From: Erythroxylum novogranatense
Lineage: Eukaryota > Streptophyta > Magnoliopsida > Malpighiales > Erythroxylaceae
Length of the DNA stretch: 64,000 nt
Assembly: GCA_029891385.1 (NCBI GenBank)
Contig: CM057235.1
Coordinates: forward strand, 16,792,001-16,856,000
Direction of reading: 5' to 3'
Below, one piece after another: positions 34,585 through 46,964 of the stretch. Below the pieces are notes generated by a model. The model was not told where the DNA came from, did not search any database, and saw nothing but the letters and a program-made list of their open reading frames with translations. Position 1 is the stretch's first letter. Each line of letters opens with the position of its first letter. The position numbers and the translations under genes are program-made.

Positions 34585-37500
34585 TGTTGGGACCCGATCC
34601 GGGAACCGGATCCCAACCGGAAAAGCAGAACGAAGGAAACGAACAGAATTCGGAATCGAATGCGAATCGAATCAAATACAAAGCGAACGAATTAATCAAC
34701 CTGAACAAACATCGACATCCGTTGCAAACATGAAGCATAGGAAACTAATCACGTTGGAAACCTTAAGACGTACCCTTCCGAAATCCGGTATAAATTTTTT
34801 TTTCTTTTCTTTCTTTATTCCTTGTCTTTTTCATTCTTAATCACTTTATTCCATTACATACAAAATCATCATATGCTTGGATACTCATACAAATCCCAAA
34901 CCTCACTCAAATCAAAACAAACTTCTTAATATAATACCAATCTCATAAATCCATCTTTTATACATCTAAATTTTATTTTTCTTCTTTTCCAATTTATTTT
35001 CTAACGAAAATTCGGCAGCATAATGGCTGCATTTATCATATCCCAAAAATTCCTGCAAAGGTAAAAACACTTCTAATATCACAACCCAATAACACAAATC
35101 ATCATCGGACCTCCCGTCCGAATCCAAACACCAATGAAACGCACATCTAAACCTAACACTTCAAAATCCTCAATCGATCATAAAATCTCAATCAATCCCA
35201 ACCACATTCAATATCTCAAATCCATATACAAAATCCTCATTCAATATCCAATTACAAACATAAAGCATAATCATACTCAATTATGATCATAAAATCAATA
35301 TCCAAGTTTCAATTCATATACATCCCGTAATAACCGCTTATATACACAAAAGGCAATTCAAGCCAAAATAATATCAATTCTCAATTTACGAAATACAAAT
35401 GCATAAAATCAAACTTGACGCTCTTTCATCCGATCTCCTGCTCGAATACCTGGAGATTGGGATGAAGGGGGGTGAGCTTGGAAGCTCGTGGATAATATAT
35501 TTATAAATTGAAACATAAGCGAAAATTATCTTTTCAAAATTTTCAAACATTTCCCATTCGGAAATTTATCCAAAAACCCATTTTCAAACTTTCCAAAACA
35601 TTCATAAATAGTTTCCGAAATTCATAATTGAAAATTCACTTTCTCATTTCTCAAATTCTCAAACTTTTTACCAATCATGCACAGCTTTAAGCATGAATGC
35701 ATCACATAGCATATAAACAAAATCAAAAACACATAACATAACAAAATGGTTTGATGTTGGACCCCACACCCCACCTGTAGGTGTTTGCAGGTTATACTGC
35801 GGCGTGTGTTTGCGGGTTATACCGCGGCATCCAACACAAATCACAATAACACATTAAATGGTTTGGTTTCGGTCCCTAACGGATGTCTCGCACATTCCCA
35901 GATAGCGGTCATGCATGCGATCGTGAATGAGGGAGTCCAAATCGAACTCCTAAGCCACTTCATGGGCACCAGAGAAGGCTATCGAAGGAGACAAAGGTAA
36001 TCGACTCTACGGAGGGACCTGACCAAACCCATACAATTCACATATTCATGCTTAAAAAAGCAGACGCTCAAGGCACTTTTCAAATTTCACATTTTCATGT
36101 CATGTCTTACTAGACACGAGCTACATTCACTAAGCACATAATTTCATATGTCATATTGCAAAATACAAATTCACCAATCAATTTCTTACAAATTCACAAT
36201 CATTCATCAAACAAGTATGCAACACAAAATAGATAACAACTTTATCAATTCCTTTAAAACATAATTCTCACACATTAAAAATCATAATACACATTTCTCA
36301 TCCAAAATTTAAACCACAATTTTCACCTTTTATTCAAAACAAGAAAAAAATCACTAATCATTTTAATTTTTAAATCGATTTCCAAAAGCATTTCTCTCCT
36401 TGATTTTCCAAAAAAACATAAATAACAATTTCTTTAAATAATTCAACATAATGAATAGTAATTTCTTAAATCAATTTCCAAAATCCTTAGAAACAATAAA
36501 CCTAACTTTTGTAATAATTTTAGTAATTCCGACATACTCCGAAATCTATCAATATTTAAAACCTTTGAAAACTTTCAATTCCTAAAGTTATTCCAAAAGC
36601 AAGGAATTTCATCAAACGAAAATCAAACAGTTACATAAACGATATTTTATACTTAATTCCCAAAAGCATTCGAAAATCATAGTTTTCCCTACTTTCCAAA
36701 ACAGTCAGAAATCATAATTTTCCAAACACTTTTTCTAAAACAACATTTTTATACCTATTTCAAATCATTTTCATAAGCAATATTTTTATAACAAATTCGA
36801 AAACATTCAAAAAATCTGATTTTTTTTTCTTTATAACACTTCGAAATGTATTCGGAAATCCTTATTTTCAAACCAATCGAAATCAATAACAAAATCCGAT
36901 ACTTTCTTTCTTTCACTTTCTTTATTTTCGTAACACAAATTTAGCTTGTAAATCAAACAAACCCATTTATAATTTCCATAATGTCTAAATTCCATCATTT
37001 TTCAAGCATATCAATCCAAAGGATTTTAAACCTCAAGATCAATGAATTCATTAATTTTTCATTCAAAACTAAGAAAGTAACAATTTCAGAATAACTTTTT
37101 TAAAAAATCATTTCTCTTCTTGATTTTTCAAAACATGATTTCTTGAAATAAGTCAAACATAATAAATAATTATTTCTTACTTACCCTTTTTTAAACCATA
37201 TTTTCCTCAAATTCTTCAATTTTTCAAACTTTTCCTCAAATCTTTCCCAAACAATATATTTAAAACATAGACTAAATTTCTTAAAGCATTTCTTATATCA
37301 TTCCAAGACAATAATTTCATCATAACGATTTGAACAATATACATCAAATAATTTGAAAACAACACAAATAACCATTACATGATTTTATCAAATTCTCCAA
37401 ACAAAGATAATAATATTTTCAAACATTCAATCACAACGAATTTAACAATTAAGTAAACCATTCCCAAATCAAAATTCAAAACACTACTTATAAACATTTT

Positions 37501-40104
37501 TCCTTTCTTGAATTTTCAAAATCACATAATTAACTTATAATTTAATAAATAAATATATTATCCACCTTATTTCCATGCTAGCATCTTGTCCAATGCTTCA
37601 ATTTGACTTTTGCTTCTCTCCCTCTTCCAATTTAACAAAACCTAAACCATAATCATCCAAATTCACATCATAAATAACATAATCTTCAAAATTAACTTAG
37701 GAATTCACCAATTTACCATAATTCCAAGCTATCTAACTCACCAATTTACAAAAACCCTAATTCACCAATTTGGCCTAAACCAACTTATACAAATTTCATA
37801 TCATAAATCACAATTTCTTCACAATTGATTTCATATTTCACCAATTCATACTAGTATTCATGATTCTACACCATTAATTCACAAAATCCCCAAATTTCAA
37901 ATTAAGCCTAAACCCCCAATTTACAATTTTTCAAATTAAACTTCACCTAAAGCATAAACATCAAAATTAACTTAGGATATCTCAACTTCATCACTAATTC
38001 AAGCCATCTAAAGCAACAATTTCACAAAACCCCAATTTTCAATTTTGGGCATAATCCCCAATTCAAAATTTTCTAAAATTAAACACAATCATAGCCTAAT
38101 CTCTTCAATTAATCATAGATAAACTAAATCCATAACCATTCCAAGCCATCTAACACCATAAACTCATAAAAAAATTCAAAACTCAACTTTCTCTCACTTA
38201 CCATTTTTTCACCATTTTCGTTATTTTTGAGCTTCAATGGACAACTTCCATCTTCTTCCTCCTCTTTGCTCTTAAAACCACAAAATCTCTAGGAAAACCC
38301 ATAAAAACCTTGCTTCATCTTTTCTTCTCCTTCCTTCCACCATAGCCGACCATGCTTCCCTTCTTCTTCTTCATTTCTTCCTCTCCCCTTCTTCTTTTCT
38401 TTTTGTTTCCAGAAGACTCGTGATTCTCCAGCCAATCCTTGTGTCTTTATGTTGTGTAAAACGACAGCCATAGGTGAGTTTCATTTAATGAGTGGCCAAT
38501 TACCCAATTGCCCCTCCATTTAAGCCATCTTCCACCATTGCCCCTGCACAGGATTTTGAAAAACTGACTACTTGCGTCCTGTTTTCAAGCATCTAAAAGA
38601 AATAATTTGGACAAACTTTCTTCATTAAAATTGTTCCTATAGATCATACGAATCCAACGCCACCAACCGCGCTCAATTCGGATCAGAAACGAAGAAGTTA
38701 TAGCCGAAATACTATCGGACCTTCACAAAATTCGAGACTGAACATTAACATAACTTTAGTCCAGAAATGGACAATCTTAGGGATGAAATTAAATTTCGAT
38801 CCCTTCATAATAGTTGTATCCCTATATCTTAATTTTATTTTCCCTTAAGAATCAACTCAATCGGAGTTGTACAGCTCCCGAAAATCGCAAAATACTGAAC
38901 CATGTTCAGAAAATTATCCAACTTATAACCTATAACCAAATCTCTTACTTTGGTTCAATCAATCTCTTTCCATTTAATCTCCTAAAAATTATAATATTCC
39001 ATAATAATGAAATTAAATATCTTAGGAATCCAACGCTTCTAGAATCAAATCAATCGGATGTCGGACGAAGGAATTATAAGCAAAAGATTACAAAAGAGAT
39101 CGGATAAAGAAACAAAGTAGCGGAACTTCAAAACCGAACTTTTCAAAAATCATATCTCTCGATCCCGAACTTGGAATTTGACAAATTTGGTGTCAATAAA
39201 AATATCAAAGGAATCTCTACAACTTCCCTGAAGAACTCAAAATCAAAGTAGGTCTCGAAAGAGGTTGAAAACTCACTCAAAGATTCTATCCAAAACAGCT
39301 TTTCCTAAACGACTTCCAATTTTTAATCGCTCATAACTCCTAGCCCCGATATCGAAAAATTGTAAACTTTATATCAATGGAAAGATAAAAACATCATCTA
39401 AAACTTTCATGAAGACCACTTACTCTAATTCAAACTAAATCCATACGACGAGTGGCCTCGAAGCATAGAACACACAAATCTATACTTAATAGCATTTTCA
39501 AAACAAAGCATATCTTCAGAAATTCATATCTTTCAATCCCGACATCGAAAAATAGCAAACTTTATGTCCACAAACAGCTCTCGACAGGGGCTACAATTTT
39601 CATGTTGATCATTTTCTCGAATTTTGCCTAAATTAAAAAGTCAACTTTTTCTTCAAAAGTCAAACTTCAAGCGAACTTTGACTGATCATAACTCTCACTC
39701 CCGATATCGAAAAATATCAAACTTGATGGCTACAGAAAGCTCTTGATATAAACTACAAGTTTCCAGAATATTATTTTCTCAAATTCTACCAAAATCAAAA
39801 AGTCAACTCTCAAGTCAAACATTTTATCTCCAAAAGTCAAACTTTCTAAATTCTTCAAATTTTCACACTTTTTCTTTTTAAATCTTGCTATTTAACTTCA
39901 TTTCAATCAACTCATCCACTTTCTTCTCATAATCCATATAAGTTCACTCAAATATCAAAGTCCTCAAAATTAAACAATTCTTTTCTCATAATTTTTTTTT
40001 AATTTCATCAAATTTCCTTAAATTCATAATTTTCTCACCAATTTCTTTCTCACTTAAATTCATTTTAATATTTCTAATTTTCATCAAAAGTTCGGGGTCC
40101 AACA
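34585..40104 (-). mobile_element. Solo LTR G, 5.5 kb, inserted in chromovirus C
   Basis: Plus-strand ends are TGTTGGGACCCGATCC and CGGGGTCCAACA, inverted at both termini. CAGCC occurs immediately outside both ends (34580-34584 and 40105-40109), a perfect 5-bp duplication. The whole stretch is AT-rich and lacks coding potential, a primer site or internal LTR repeats. On the minus strand near 35440-35490 it has the 'gggtaac...gctcacccccc' type block seen in H LTRs, so it is probably a gypsy LTR read leftward. It interrupts C between RNase H and integrase. It is unusually long for a single LTR, so a decayed interior cannot be fully excluded. Confidence 0.8.
35754..35855. mobile_element. Small foldback-like repeat M inside LTR G
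   Basis: A 102-bp insertion begins 'tgttggaccccacacccc' and carries 'gtgtttgcgggttatacc' and 'gcggcatccaacac'. It is flanked by the 10-bp direct repeat aaatggtttg (35744-35753 and 35856-35865). It is related to the repeat unit at 48107-48500 but lacks a tRNA-like part. Confidence 0.7.
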
Positions 40105-40109
40105 CAGCC

Positions 40110-40837
40110 AAATGCGCCTCCTCTAAAATCTCACGTCTCAAATCATCAACATTAGGAACACATAATCTCTGACCCATCCAAAGAGTCCCATCTCTCAATT
40201 CAAACTCCGAATCTCGATCAGATCTCACTCTCTCCATCAGTCTCACTATAGCAGGATCCTGATCCTGAACTCGCCTGATCCTATCATGCAACATTGGCCT
40301 AAGCCTCAGAGTAGCAATCAGAGCTCCATCCTGACCCAAATCTATCTGCACATTGAGAGCTCTCAACTGAATCAAACTAGGTAATCTCCTAATCTGAATT
40401 TGAGCTGCACTGATATGAGATCTCCTACTCAATGCATCGGCCACCACATTGGCCTTCCCTGGGTGATACTCAATCGTGCAGTCATAATCCTTAAGCAGCT
40501 CTATCCATCTCCTCTGCCTCAGATTCAACTCTCTCTGACTCAGTAAATACCTTAAACTCTTATGATCAGTGAAGATCTGGAACGTCTCACCATACAAGTA
40601 ATGTCTCCAGATCTTCAGAGCAAATACAACTACAGCTAACTCCAAATCATGCACTGGATAATTCACCTTATGAGACCTCAACTGTCTCGAGGCATAAGCT
40701 ATCACTCTGCCATGCTGCATCAATACACATCCCAGTCCCTGATGCGAAGCATCATTGTACACCACAAAGCCTCCAATCCCAGATGGAATTCCTAACACTG
40801 GTGCAGTAGTCAGCCGATGTTTCAGCTCCTCTGACAC
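40110..40837 (-). pseudogene. Chromovirus C: RNase H and linker to integrase
   Basis: The frame is open from 40837 to the LTR G junction. RNase H residues are visible in '[15 protein letters not shown]', '[20 protein letters not shown]' and '[11 protein letters not shown]', which carry the acidic active-site positions. '[16 protein letters not shown]' marks the end of the domain. A helical linker then leads to '[12 protein letters not shown]', the start of the integrase zinc-binding region. The open frame appears to continue into LTR G to 39986, but that tail is LTR sequence. Confidence 0.9.
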
Positions 40838-41790
40838 TCCTCAGACCATCTGAACGGCACACTCTTTCTCAGAAGTTTCGTCAGAGGGGCTGAGATCAGC
40901 GAAAACCCCTCGACAAACCTCCGGTAATATCCGGCCAATCATAAGAAACTCCGCAACTCAGACACGTTCCTAGGAGCCTCCCAATGCAGCACTGCCTCGA
41001 CCTTGCGAGGATCCACTTGAATACCCTCACCAGTCACAATGTGCCCCAGAAACACTACCTCATCTAGCCAGAATTCACATTTAGTGAATTTGGCATACAA
41101 CTGCCTCTCTCTCATGACCTTTAGAACAATCCTCAGATGCTCAACGTGCTCCTGTCTACTCCTCGAGTACACCAATATATCATCAATGAATACTATCACA
41201 AACTGATCCAGGTAGGGCTGAAAAACCTTATTCATCAAAGCCATGAAAGCTACCGGGGCATTAGTCAACCCGAACGGCATCACTAAGAACTCAAAATGCC
41301 CATACCTGCTCCTAAAGGCACTCTTAGGCACATCGGCCTCTGCAATCCTCAACTGATAATACCCCGATCTCAGATCTAACTTAGTGAACACCTGAGCCCC
41401 CTATAACTGATCAAACAAATTATCGATCCTAGGCAGTGGATACTTATTCTTCACTGTCACCCGATTCAACTGCCTATAGTCGATGCATAACCTCAAAGTC
41501 CCATCTTTCTTCTTCACAAACAATACTGGGGCTCCCTACGGCGAAACACTGGGCCTAATGAACCTCTTATCCAGAAGCTCCTGCAACTGAGCCTTAAGCT
41601 TCCTCAGTTCCACCAGTGCCATCCTATATGGAGGTATAGATATAGGAGCGGTACCTGGAACGAGGTCAATCGAAAACTCTGTCTCCCGATCCGGCTGTAA
41701 ACCCGGTAACTTATCGGGAAACACATCTGGAAATTTCCTGATCACGGGAATATCCTGCAACCTCTACTCAACTCTGATATCAACAACATG
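40838..41790 (-). pseudogene. Chromovirus C: reverse transcriptase
   Basis: The N-terminal portion 41760-41536 reads '[17 protein letters not shown]' and '[11 protein letters not shown]'. Two stops (near 41534 and 41401) interrupt the fingers region. The palm follows at 41391-40939, with '[12 protein letters not shown]', 'MPFGLTNAP' and the catalytic '[10 protein letters not shown]' (about 41182). A frameshift near 40850 separates it from RNase H. Conservation is high between the breaks. Confidence 0.9.
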
Positions 41791-42330
41791 GGCCAGATAG
41801 GCCTCACAACCTCCCTGCATCAACCTCAAAGTACTCAGAAAAGAAATCATTCTGGCTGGCACTGCCTGACTAACTCCTCAAAAAATAGCTTTGGGCTGAC
41901 GAGGAGACTCTAATACAACCTCCTTGGTATAACAGTCTATGACGGCCCTATGCGCAGTCAACCAGTCCATCCCCAAAATCACATCTATCTCCCTCAAAGG
42001 TAACACTATTAAGTCTACGCTTAAAACTGCTCGATCTATCTGAATCGGGCACCCCTTGCAAACCTCTCCTAATACAGTCGTACTACCTAGAGGCGTACTC
42101 ACCTCTAACCCATACTACAACATCTCCCTATCCCCATGCAGTCTACATGCCATATGCGGTGCAATAAATGAATGAGTGGATCCAGGATCCAACAATGCAT
42201 ATGCTTCAAAGCCATAAATCAAAAGCATACCAGCAACAATGTCTGGGGAATCCTGAGCCTCCTGCCGAGTCATGGCATAGACTCTAGCCTGGGACTGCTG
42301 TCTGTTGCTTAGTCCCTCAGTCCTCACTAC
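41791..42330 (-). pseudogene. Chromovirus C: aspartic protease
   Basis: The active site reads LLDPGSTHSFI (about 42198), the DPGS type common in Tekay/Del elements. The C-terminal part has 'DVILGMDWL' (about 41968). Stops lie near 42115 and 41877. Upstream the frame joins the gag zinc-knuckle region. Confidence 0.85.
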
Positions 42331-43416
42331 GGACCCCTCAGCTCGACCTTGGCCTCGACCTCAGCCCCTCCATCCAGATCCACCTCCACGGCTCTGCTGC
42401 ACCGTGGTATTGCTGCCAGATCTCCCAGTCATAGTAGACTGAGCTCCTAAGGTATCGGGGCAATTCTTAACCAGATGGTCCATCGAGCCGCATCTAAGAC
42501 AAGCTCCAGTCAGCCACCGACACTCTTCACAGTGTCTCCTCTCACAATGCTCATGCAGGAGGAAATCGCCTCAACCTCGCACTACCATCACATTACCACC
42601 AGTACAAATCTGCCTCTCTGCGCCAAAATCCAGATCGTCTAGCTCCTCCAGAGGACTGAAGGGCTGCTCAAGCGCCATTGTTGTACCCTCAAGATCGCCT
42701 CGACTATCACTCGCCTCTCTGCCCTCGGCCTGACGATCTCGGTCGACTACTGTCTCGAAAAGGCGCCGATCCAGACTGCAGCAGACCCTCAACTCGATAA
42801 AAGTACCCATGTCGATCGGGCCAACTGCACGGATCTCCAGATTGAGTCCGCCAAATCTCAGACACTGTCGGCCTCGAGAGCAATCGAATAGAGACATATC
42901 CCATCGCCTATCAACCGCACCTCATACTCGCCATCGTCATCCGACCTGCCTCAACTCCAAAAACTCCTGCATCTTCATCTCCAAATAAACCTTGGGCATA
43001 TAATTATCCCGGAAGGCTCTCAGAAAGTCGTCCCATGACGAATCATGAAGTCCGTGGTACGCCGAGACAGTCTTCCACCACTGGTAAGCCGGACCCTGAA
43101 GGAGAGAGACTGCATAATTGAAACGCTCATCAGACTTATAGTCCATCTAATCGAGAACTCGCTCAGTCTTCTCCAGCCATCCCTCAGCCTCAACAAGGTC
43201 GGTGCTGCCAAAGAAATCAACAGCCCTTTGCTTGCGCAGTCGATCATACCTCCTCTCCCGTCTCACGAGAACTCTAGGAGGCAACTCCTCAGAACGAGGC
43301 ATAGAGGACTCCCTACTAGCTCCCACTGATCCTAGGTCAGCTGGCTGATCAACTTGATCTCCAAGAACGGATGAACTACACAAACAAGAATTTTGATCAA
43401 TTTCCACTTTTCTCAC
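42331..43416 (-). pseudogene. Chromovirus C: gag
   Basis: Reading starts at 43416 (MRKVEID), about 50 bp from the primer site. 'VDFFGSTDLVEAEGWLEKTE' and, after a stop near 43147, 'RFNYAVSLLQGPAYQWWKTV' and 'FRDNYMPKVYLEMKMQEFL' are the retrotransposon gag domain. Frameshifts follow near 42930. A zinc knuckle CLRCGSMDHLVKNC is at about 42455-42496, before a Gly/Arg-rich part. Gag would build the particle and bind RNA. Confidence 0.85.
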
Positions 43417-43464
43417 TGAAATTCAAGCCTAAAAGTACACTATGCACATAAGATGCCAAACCAT

Positions 43465-43476
43465 GCTCTGATACCA
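43465..43476 (-). other. Primer binding site of chromovirus C (initiator tRNA-Met)
   Basis: Minus-strand TGGTATCAGAGC lies 6 bp after the end of the 5' LTR. Confidence 0.85.
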
Positions 43477-43482
43477 CCTAAA

Positions 43483-46132
43483 TGTAGCCCCCCCTTACCG
43501 CAGGGTACGCCCCGGGACGCCCGTGGGTCGTTCCGATGCATATCCCACAATAAGGGTGCACTACGATCGATCATTTCTATAATCCACATGACATCAATGC
43601 AATAAAACTACAATATCAAAATCACTAAATTTTAAAACCAATAATGCTTTTCTCCTTTCATAACATCAAACAGAAATATAGACAAGTCTATCAGTCCCCT
43701 ATAGTCTAAATACAATACTCCAAAAAAGAAACTGATACAAAAGTCTATACTATGTCATCCTCAAAGCCAATCCCAGCTGACCGACCTGTGTGCCATCACT
43801 TCTCTTGCCAACGCGCTCAACGACAGGAAAGTCTATCTCTAGAGCTAGGAGTCTAATCTATCAGTCCTGAAAAATAAATGCAATTTTGGGTGAGTTTGCG
43901 AACTCAATGAGAAACCATCATCGATGGTTCACTCAATTCATGCATTACGCAAATCGCGTACAGTACATCTCAATAACATTCAAATATCGTATAACAGTAT
44001 ACAATATTTCATGCCATCACAGAATTCAGTAATTATCACAAATCAGTTAACTCATTGTATGCAATGCATATGTGACTCTTTTTCCGTTTATTTCAGTGTT
44101 GTAACTGAGCGCTAAATTAGTGACAGTGTTCAGTAGACGCGTCTAGGGAGTAGGAGAGCCCTCATGCAGGATGCACTAACTCCCCTCCAGCTCGAAGCTC
44201 GGTTCAGTGACAGTGTTGAGCTCAAGGCTCTTTTCAGTATTTAGGGCGACTCAGGTCACAACGTTCATTATCTGTTCATGCATTTATGTATGAAATGCCT
44301 ATACCAATAATTCGCAGTCATATGGTTGTAAAATCTCGTTTATCCCTAGTTTCATAATCATGTAACAGTCACGTGCACTTTGTCAACAACAGGCATTTCA
44401 ATCCTAATCATTTACATAATCATACAATTCACAATTTGCAATCAGTTCACACAGAGCATTTAACAATTAGAAATTGAGGAACCAACTAGGTTACTCACCT
44501 GTAACTTCCGAAGCATCGCTCGAAGTCCCAAAGAATATCCGTGGAATGACGATCCAACGGTGCCTCTATAACAGTTAAATAATTTCCCATTACTACGTGC
44601 TCAGTCAAAACAATTCAATGATATATATGTCATAAAGAAAATATGTACGATGCATATTCATGATTTTTCCGGTGTCAAAACCCAATTTACTACCTTATGC
44701 CCAAATCTAACTTCCCACTCAATTGATCAATAATTATTTATTTCATTCCTAAAATTCAGTTCAATTCGTCAAATCATACACCCTATAATAATTCCCAAGA
44801 AAAACTCTTCACTGGTCAGATTCATACATTGAAGACCCCTATAGACTCCAATTATCATAATACAATTTTGAGGTTGCAATAAGAACTATATCCGACTCTT
44901 TCTCTACGATTGAGACCGTGCTAAATTAAATTCTAACTTTTATTCATTTTCTCAATTGTAGACCTCTTTCTCTAGATCATAAGGAATTAAGAATCACCTC
45001 AATTGGAGGTCTACACCATAAGTTATGCCTCATAAATTAAAATACCTCCATTCAGAGGGTCGCCTACATGGCAGCGTCTGAGGTCGCCATGCCGGCGTAA
45101 TATCTTCCTCACGGCTCGCCGCGACGCAATGGGAGGGACTCGTCGCAGCATAAATTCATACGCTCGCCGCGACGTTTCGCCTTGCTCGTCGCGGCAAAGT
45201 TTTTCCCAGCTCGTCGCGGCGAGTACTCCTTTACTCGTCACGGCGACGCCTCTATCAGACGTCGCGACGTGTGGGTCTCCTTCGTCTTCTCCGATCAATT
45301 TTTACCCATTCTCTCTCTAAAACCAGTATTAACTCACTCTAAACTACCCTATCTTTCACATTAAACACCATAAATGCATCAAACAACAATAAATAACAAC
45401 ATTAAAACCATTAAACTTACCAATCAAGCCTCAAATCCTTAAACCTTCGAAAATCCTTCAACTCTCACCAATCTTCATTCTCTCAAGGATCAAGCTAGGC
45501 TCGCACAAAAGGGAAGAAAGCAAGCAACAATCGAGAAGGGAGGGACGAAAATCACCGAGAAAGAGGAAGAAGAAGAATGCCCTAGGTTGGAGGAAGAGGT
45601 ATAAGAGCCAACATTTAAAACTTAAGGCTTATAAAGGGTTTATTTAAACCTATAGATCAAAGTCCTCAAAATCTTATAATTTCAGTCTCTAAATTTCAAT
45701 GGCTCAACTTTTTTATTCCTACCAACATAAATCTAATTTTCCATGCCATTTGCCTATCAATTTCGGAACCAGAAACTAATACATCAGTCTCTAAGTCATT
45801 TTCTCGGTCCGGACCCATAGCTCTAAAATTTCCAGAAAAATTTCTATGGGTCACTATCAATTGGCAATCACTCCTAAGACACTCCAATTCAACTATACAA
45901 ATCCAATTATTCCAAAATTCTTAATAAATCGAAATCAAACATAATTACCTCGAAAGTTCACAATTAAGTACCAGAAAATGTCATGAATGCATGTACCTAT
46001 AAATGCATGTGCAATTTACTCATTCGTCTAAAATTAGAGGTCAATGAATGCTCATTTAATAATATGCAGTATGAAATCCTAACTCGTCCCAATTTACTAA
46101 TATGTCCATCACATCGGTAACGGGATGTTACA
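43483..46132 (-). mobile_element. 5' LTR of chromovirus C
   Basis: Plus-strand ends are TGTAGCCCCCCCTTACCGCA and CGGGATGTTACA. On the minus strand a TATA-like 'cctttataagcc' is near 45629, followed by a pyrimidine-rich leader, a donor-like 'ttggtaagttt' near 45425, and then the dyad cluster. The cluster is thus in the transcribed leader here. Confidence 0.92.
45111..45271 (-). repeat. GC-rich dyad cluster in the C 5' LTR
   Basis: Copies occur near 45115, 45140, 45164, 45187, 45212, 45236 and 45261, including cgtcgcgacgt. Compared with the 3' LTR cluster, one segment between copies has been deleted and the leading end (about 45057-45110) is different. Confidence 0.75.
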
Positions 46133-46137
46133 AAAAT

Positions 46138-46499
46138 ACATAAGGGTTATTTTTGCATAAACTTATAAACTAACAAAATCATTATCTCACGACATGTATT
46201 TTTTGATGAACAGATATATCCATTTAAAGTTGATAGTGTTGGCATCAGTTTTAGCTCTAATCTGACAATAATATTCTGGCCTCGTATGCCCCTTCTACAT
46301 AGACAATAGCTCACGAGACCCACCTATATTAATTGGTCAACCTCCGCCATAAACAAAAACTCTTATCCTTCGCAACCTGTCGCGTATTGAACCAAGTGAT
46401 TAGACAACTGCATCTACACCTCGTAACCTGTCATCTCCTTCTACCCCTTTTCTCCAAACGTAGATGAAACTTGACTCTCCTTACTTATTCCATCATAAC
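46138..46499 (+). pseudogene. Copia D: segment after integrase
   Basis: Continues the D reading right after the AAAAT duplication with 'HKGYFCINL', then 'IIISRHVFFDEQIYPFK' near 46180-46232, the well-known copia motif at the end of the integrase domain. Beyond it the sequence is degenerate linker with stops, ending at LTR I. Confidence 0.75.
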
Positions 46500-46948
46500 T
46501 GATGCGGATCGGAAAAGTATTACAATACTTGGAGCAATGGGATAAAAACTACACCTAATAGCAGTTTTATAATTATAAGGCCAATTCGAGCCTTCAATTT
46601 GCAAATTTTTCTATTTTTGATAATTTTTTATTTTGTAATTATTTTTTATAGAGAATTAAATTTTGACGCATCGTTTTGGGCTTCATTCTTAGTAAATTTC
46701 GGGTTTTTAGGAATGCTTTCAATTTTTGGACATATATCAAGGTTTTTCTTGTATCTTTGAGATTTCTGCCTATATAAAGGCATTGTAGCTCCGAGTCAAG
46801 ATAGTTTTTGATTAATAAAATAAGAATACTCTTTCTTATAGTTCTTTTTTTTCAATATTCTTTTGTGAATCAACGAAATTGAAAGAGTCCTATATTCCTA
46901 CCAATCGTGAGCAATTCAATAGGTCTATAGAAGGCTTTCTCTACGTCA
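46500..46948 (+). mobile_element. 5' LTR of gypsy I
   Basis: Matches 62615-63064 with clear but moderate divergence. A TATA box (tatataaag) is at 46771-46779 and 'attaataaaataagaatact' near the expected polyadenylation region. Confidence 0.85.
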
Positions 46949-46949
46949 G

Positions 46950-46963
46950 TGGATATCAGAGCC
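46950..46963 (+). other. Primer binding site of gypsy I (initiator tRNA-Met-like)
   Basis: TGGATATCAGAGCC, one base after the LTR, resembles TGGTATCAGAGCC with an extra base. Confidence 0.7.
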
Positions 46964-46964
46964 A

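Larger units (their letters stand above)
20529..46132 (-). mobile_element. Ty3/gypsy chromovirus C (Tekay/Del-like), with A and G nested inside
   Basis: LTRs 43483-46132 (5') and 20529-23264 (3') flank a pol coded on the minus strand. AAAAT occurs immediately outside both ends (20524-20528 and 46133-46137), a perfect 5-bp target duplication within copia D integrase. The domain order gag, protease, RT, RNase H, integrase, chromodomain places it in the Tekay/Del chromoviruses. Without the nested A and G it would be about 10 kb. Confidence 0.93.

Noticed and set aside
38289..38471. Minus-strand 60-codon Lys/Glu-rich frame in LTR G
   Set aside because: It lies in a pyrimidine-rich LTR tract ('cttcttcttcttcat' words) and is compositional.
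39986..40104. C-terminal extension of the chromovirus C RNase H frame
   Set aside because: This is the terminus of LTR G read through by chance; C coding resumes at 34584.
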